Source: a virus. Taken from it: DNA of 26,093 nucleotides. The stretch is from the IMG/VR virus record IMGVR_UViG_3300042566_000144, positions 1 through 26,093 of that record. The stretch is one strand, 5' to 3'. Positions 23,648 to 26,093 of this stretch are shown here, in pieces (positions within the stretch are counted from its first letter, which is position 1; the number at the start of each line of letters is the position of its first letter). Both the position numbers and the translations under genes were made by a program. The notes under the pieces were generated by a model. It saw nothing but the letters and a program-made list of their open reading frames with translations. It had not been told where the DNA came from and ran no database searches.

Positions 23648-23680
23648 GGGCTGGGGGCGACTTCCAAACTCCCCCAGCCC
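23648..23680 (-). promoter_or_regulatory. Strong hairpin between SSB and HicA-like genes
   Basis: GGGCTGGGGG at 23648-23657 is a perfect 10-bp inverse of CCCCCAGCCC at 23671-23680, with a 13-base loop. It lies eight bases after the DUF2815 stop and about twenty before the next ATG. On the transcribed (minus) strand no T tract follows, so it is not a standard intrinsic terminator. It could stabilise the upstream SSB message, act as a processing site, or attenuate the downstream genes. The ribosome site of the next gene lies just outside the stem. Confidence 0.75.
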
Positions 23681-23688
23681 CTCATTGG

Positions 23689-24219
23689 TTAGTCGAGGAA
23701 GCTGTCGTTATCGTCTTCTTCGATTTCGCCAAACACGTCAGCCGTGACCTTCTTGCCGCCGAACGCATCGCCGTCCTTGACGAACTGGATGGCGTCGAGC
23801 GTCGCGTTCACACGCTTGCCCCACTGGTTGTCCTGCGCCCACAGCGAGATCGCTGCGTTGACGTAGCAGCCGGCGTAAGGCTTGCCGTCTTCTTCGGCCA
23901 GAGGGTTCTTCTTCTGGTCAACGATGACAGGGCGCACCTTGGTCGATGCCGATACGAACATCGAACCGTCGTAGCCGTCGTAATCCTTCTCTTCACCGTC
24001 GCCGATGCAGACCTTGAGCGACTTCGGCACGTCCTTGCCCCACTTCTCGGTGGCCACGGCCTTCACGGCTTCCTTGATCTTGGCGATCAGGTCAGCCTGG
24101 TCGGCCTTGTCGACAAGGAAGTTGGCGTTGAAGCGTGGCTCCTGACCCGTGGCGAACGCCTTTGGTGTCCAGATTTGTGGGAACGAGAGGCGGACATTCT
24201 TGAGTACTAGTGCAGTCAT
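23689..24219 (-). CDS. Single-stranded-DNA-binding protein, DUF2815 family
   Basis: A 176-residue protein starting MTALVLKNVRLSFPQIWTPK, with ATG 24219 behind AAAAAGGAAAAG. An in-frame start 45 residues earlier lies in the upstream gene and is rejected. Family marks include NVRLSFPQIWxPK, the phrase YAGCYVNAAISLWAQDNQWG, RVNATLDAIQFVKDGDAFGG, and an acidic tail (GEIEEDDNDSFLD) typical of SSB-like proteins that recruit partners. DUF2815 proteins have an OB-like fold and act as phage ssDNA-binding proteins. The order DUF2800, DUF2815, polymerase is a recurring replication cassette. Confidence 0.9.
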   Translation of the reverse strand: MTALVLKNVRLSFPQIWTPKAFATGQEPRFNANFLVDKADQADLIAKIKEAVKAVATEKWGKDVPKSLKVCIGDGEEKDYDGYDGSMFVSASTKVRPVIVDQKKNPLAEEDGKPYAGCYVNAAISLWAQDNQWGKRVNATLDAIQFVKDGDAFGGKKVTADVFGEIEEDDNDSFLD

Positions 24220-24232
24220 TGACTTTTCCTTT

Positions 24233-25393
24233 TTAAAATAGATCGACGGCGCCTGCGCCATAGGCAGGACGTGGATCGGAATCTGGAGCGAGCGAAGGCT
24301 TGCCCCGTGGCTTAACGACGAGATCGGCGATCTCGGCGGCTTTCGTCCGCCCAAGCAGCTTTTCTGCCTGAGTGGGTGAAATTACTTTCTTGGTAAAGGG
24401 GTCGAAGCCCTTGTCGTAAAGCACCTTGGCGGCGGTGTCTTCATCCACCCACTGCCTGTTGCTGCGGCCCTCGACCAGCTTGTAGCCAGGGACTACGCCG
24501 CCAGCGGAAAGTACGCTACTAGCGTATTCCTCAACGTCGTTGGCCCACGACTTGATCATCGACATCTTCGGCAGCAGCTTCGCGATCTCGTCGACAGACA
24601 GAAGCTCTGGCGCCGTAGGCTCCAGTGGTGCTTCAAGGTCGTCGAACTGGCCGACCGCGATTTCGTAGTTGTGTTTGGCCAGCGCCTTACACGTTGCTCG
24701 AGCCTTGCAGAAGCGACACGCCTTCTCGCTGGGTTCGAAGTTGTCCGACCCTTCAACGGCCTTGGCGGCGGCGGGGCGCACAACCTTGTCGGCCCAACGC
24801 AGCAATTCCTTCACCGTGATGGTGTACTCGCTGACGTAGTCGAGCCGTGGCATATGGATGTGCAGCACGAACGTATCGATGTTGAAGATCTGGCCATAGG
24901 TCTGCCACACGCCAAGGGCGTAGAGCATCGCCTGTTCGTTCTGATATGCGCTGACCTTGACGCCTTGGCCGAACTTCAAGTCGATGACGTGGCACAGGCC
25001 ATCGCCAACGATGATGGCGTCCGACGTACCGAAGCCACCAGGCACCCAGTCGGTAAACTCGACGCGCTGCTCTATGAACAGGTTGCTTTCACCGTCAGTG
25101 CCGTGGATGTTGCGGACGTAGTCGACGTAGTCAGCGACGTGATCGGCCATGTCCTTGGTGATGACCCAGCCCTCAAGCTCGTCGCCCACCATCTCGGTCG
25201 GGTGGATTTCCTCACGCAGGCACCACTCGGCCAGGGCGTGAGCCGCCGTGCCTTCACGGCTGAACTCGGTCGACTGGTCGGGCATCCCTGCCTCAAGCTT
25301 CACGCTGCCGGCGCAGTACAGCCAGCGGTGCGCTGACGACGGCGAAAGCTTTGCGTGGGCCGGTTCGGCCTCTTCGAACATTTCAATCTGCAT
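24233..25393 (-). CDS. DUF2800 Cas4/RecB-like nuclease
   Basis: A 386-residue protein. LSPSSAHRWLYCAGS (16-30) and EGTAAHALAEWCL open the domain; GTSDAIIVGDGLCHVIDLKF gives Asp125, Asp138 and Lys140 of the PD-(D/E)XK centre. CRFCKARATC (Cys226, 229, 235) with Cys27 would hold an iron-sulfur cluster as in Cas4. The C-terminus has a helical region and ends PAYGAGAVDLF. DUF2800 proteins are found in phage replication/recombination cassettes next to DUF2815, as here. They probably trim DNA ends or process recombination substrates. The ATG sits behind GAAAGGTAAATAA; the next gene follows 13 bases after the stop. Confidence 0.9.
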   Translation of the reverse strand: MQIEMFEEAEPAHAKLSPSSAHRWLYCAGSVKLEAGMPDQSTEFSREGTAAHALAEWCLREEIHPTEMVGDELEGWVITKDMADHVADYVDYVRNIHGTDGESNLFIEQRVEFTDWVPGGFGTSDAIIVGDGLCHVIDLKFGQGVKVSAYQNEQAMLYALGVWQTYGQIFNIDTFVLHIHMPRLDYVSEYTITVKELLRWADKVVRPAAAKAVEGSDNFEPSEKACRFCKARATCKALAKHNYEIAVGQFDDLEAPLEPTAPELLSVDEIAKLLPKMSMIKSWANDVEEYASSVLSAGGVVPGYKLVEGRSNRQWVDEDTAAKVLYDKGFDPFTKKVISPTQAEKLLGRTKAAEIADLVVKPRGKPSLAPDSDPRPAYGAGAVDLF

Positions 25394-25404
25394 TTATTTA
25401 CCTT

Positions 25405-25515
25405 TCAACCAAACACGAACGACAAGAACAGCACCAGCCAGAACACACCACACCACGACAGCGCGGTGACGCAGCCCCGTGCGGCGCGCAGATCGTCGTC
25501 TTCCTCGTCACGCAT
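25405..25515 (-). CDS. 36-residue single-span membrane protein
   Basis: A very short gene: ATG 25515 behind GGAGAAAGAAT, overlapping the previous stop by eight bases, with stop at 25405-25407. The protein starts MRDEEDDDLRAARGCVTALS, then WCGVFWLVLFLSFVFG, so an acidic cytoplasmic end is followed by one membrane helix. Small proteins of this plan occur in phage early operons. No function is known to me; superinfection exclusion or modulation of a host membrane protein are guesses. The good ribosome site and coding overlap support that it is real. Confidence 0.6.
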   Translation of the reverse strand: MRDEEDDDLRAARGCVTALSWCGVFWLVLFLSFVFG

Positions 25516-25684
25516 ATTCTTTCTCCATCGCGCGCAGTGCCTGCTCCGCCGTCAGCTTCACTTGGTAGCCGTGGTCGGTACTCCAGATACGCAGGGCAGC
25601 AGACAGTTCGGCATCGATGCTCTGAAGCATTGCGCGGAGCTTGCTGCGCTCTACGACCAGTGCGCGTAGCTGTTGGTCACTCAC
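25508..25684 (-). CDS. Small helical early protein
   Basis: A 58-residue protein starting at GTG 25684, which overlaps the previous gene's stop by eight bases and has AAGGA upstream; a TTG at 25708 is less likely. The sequence SDQQLRALVVERSKLRAMLQ then AALRIWSTDHGYQVKLTAEQ is helical and amphipathic, with a charged end MEKEYA. I do not recognise a family. The position in the operon suggests an early accessory protein. Confidence 0.65.
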   Translation of the reverse strand: MSDQQLRALVVERSKLRAMLQSIDAELSAALRIWSTDHGYQVKLTAEQALRAMEKEYA

Positions 25685-25964
25685 TGCCCAGTTCCTTCTC
25701 GGCAGCAAGCAGCACGACTGCGTAGCTTGTGTGGGGGAGGTCAGAAAGCTTGGCGGCTTTGTGGTCGGCGAGTAGCGCCTTGACGTGCGTGGCGCCCTTA
25801 ACAGAGGCCAGCTTGGTCAGCGCAGCGCGGACGTCTTCAAGCGTGACGACGGTGCCTGGGGCGATCTGGGGTGTGGCCGGTGCGGCCTTAGTGGGGGCAG
25901 ACAGTTCTTCTATCTGCGTCGCGATCTGGCGTAGCGCCTTCGCGATGTCTTCCAATTGGCTCAT
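25677..25964 (-). CDS. First gene of the early operon, unknown function
   Basis: A 95-residue protein from ATG 25964 behind CAGGAGAAATTGAA. Residues 1-30 are a coiled-coil-like helix (MSQLEDIAKALRQIATQIEE), then a Pro/Ala linker, then VVTLEDVRAALTKLASVKGA and HVKALLADHKAAKLSDLP. The second half resembles a short helical module seen in many phage early proteins of the form VTxEDVRxALxxLxxxKG. Its role is unknown. It opens the replication operon, and a leader of about 50 bases precedes it. Confidence 0.7.
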   Translation of the reverse strand: MSQLEDIAKALRQIATQIEELSAPTKAAPATPQIAPGTVVTLEDVRAALTKLASVKGATHVKALLADHKAAKLSDLPHTSYAVVLLAAEKELGSE

Positions 25965-26057
25965 TTCAATTTCTCCTGTTGACACTTTGTATCGGCGCTG
26001 TAAATGTGCGGCGACAACCCCCAGTTAGCAACTCAACAAAGTATGTCAAGGAGAAAA
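25965..26057. promoter_or_regulatory. Divergent promoter region of the early operon and right-end gene
   Basis: A 93-bp gap between genes that point away from each other. Plus strand: TTGACA at 25979-25984, then 16 bases, then TAAATG at 26001-26006 as a weak -10. Minus strand: TTGACA at 26049-26044, with TAACTG 16 bases beyond as a poor -10. Both -35 boxes are followed by nearly the same sequence (CTTTGT after zero and two bases), so the region has approximate mirror symmetry, which would suit a shared regulator. The -35 boxes are exact; the -10 calls are weak. Confidence 0.5.
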
Positions 26058-26093
26058 ATGATGATTGAAAATGAAGAAAACAAAATCCGCAGT
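26058..26093 (+). CDS. Start of a divergent plus-strand gene (partial)
   Basis: Only 12 codons are in the window: ATG ATG followed by codons for IENEENKIRS, with AAGGAG at 26048-26053. The strong ribosome site and the candidate promoter upstream support a real gene that runs beyond the right edge. Its function cannot be inferred. Divergence from the early operon makes a regulator or a second early transcription unit possible. Confidence 0.55.
   Translation, partial: MMIENEENKIRS

Noticed and set aside
24220-24354. 45-residue N-terminal extension of the DUF2815 protein
   Set aside because: The family begins near MTALVLKNVRLSFP, the ATG at 24219 has a good ribosome site, and the extension lies in the DUF2800 gene.
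24671-25336. Plus-strand 221-residue open frame opposite DUF2800
   Set aside because: Antisense to a gene with clear Cas4-like motifs; composition reflects codon bias of the other strand.

Overview
The window looks like roughly the right half to two thirds of a temperate, short-tailed (podovirus-like) phage or prophage of a Gram-negative bacterium. A tyrosine integrase and an excisionase-like gene indicate a temperate lifestyle. A lysis cassette whose outer-membrane spanin carries a lipobox indicates a host with an outer membrane. About 17 kb of virion genes contain no tape-measure, tube or sheath gene, but do contain a head-tail adaptor, a nozzle-like protein and large ejection-type proteins. 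Base composition is moderately GC-rich and fits a proteobacterium. The genus cannot be named from the sequence. Terminase, portal and most of the capsid gene would lie left of the window.

Layout. (1) 1-5.3 kb, plus strand: end of the probable major capsid gene, a terminator-like hairpin, a small protein, the head-tail adaptor, and a 1398-residue fibre with a C-terminal S74 self-cleaving chaperone. (2) 5.3-7.6 kb: small tail-associated proteins, then a lysis cassette with a coiled-coil/TM protein, a cysteine amidase-type endolysin, a 56-residue holin candidate, and an inner/outer spanin pair with the outer gene embedded out of frame in the inner one. (3) 7.6-10.7 kb: a second, shorter S74 fibre, a nozzle-like protein and a small protein. 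(4) 10.7-17 kb: Gln/Asn/Gly-rich and Ala-rich ejection-type proteins, with a small M15-like zinc peptidase between them and a 1008-residue protein at the end. (5) 17.0-19.0 kb: an RNase H-like exonuclease with a zinc ribbon, a repeat-rich 224-bp gap (candidate attP/integrase control region), and the integrase. (6) 19.0-26.0 kb, minus strand: a tightly overlapping early operon read from the right. In transcription order it encodes three small proteins, a DUF2800 Cas4-like protein, a DUF2815 ssDNA-binding protein, a HicA-like protein, a family A DNA polymerase, a VRR-NUC nuclease, an SNF2 helicase, a HTH regulator with an unusual C-terminal domain, and an excisionase-like protein. (7) At the right edge a plus-strand gene begins, divergent from the early operon across a 93-bp promoter region.

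Working together: the minus-strand operon supplies replication (loader/nuclease, SSB, polymerase, VRR nuclease, helicase) and carries its regulator and excisionase at the distal end. It collides tail-to-tail with the integrase gene, with a 20-bp coding overlap. The plus-strand late operon builds the virion and lyses the cell. The most interesting departures from routine phage annotation are the regulator with a degenerate nuclease-like C-terminus in place of the S24 autoprotease, the M15-like peptidase among the ejection genes, the exonuclease/zinc-ribbon gene at the late/lysogeny junction, the repeat architecture in front of the integrase, and a strong hairpin inside the replication operon. 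I see no CRISPR array, tRNA or rRNA, or insertion sequence, and no convincing wholly new system.
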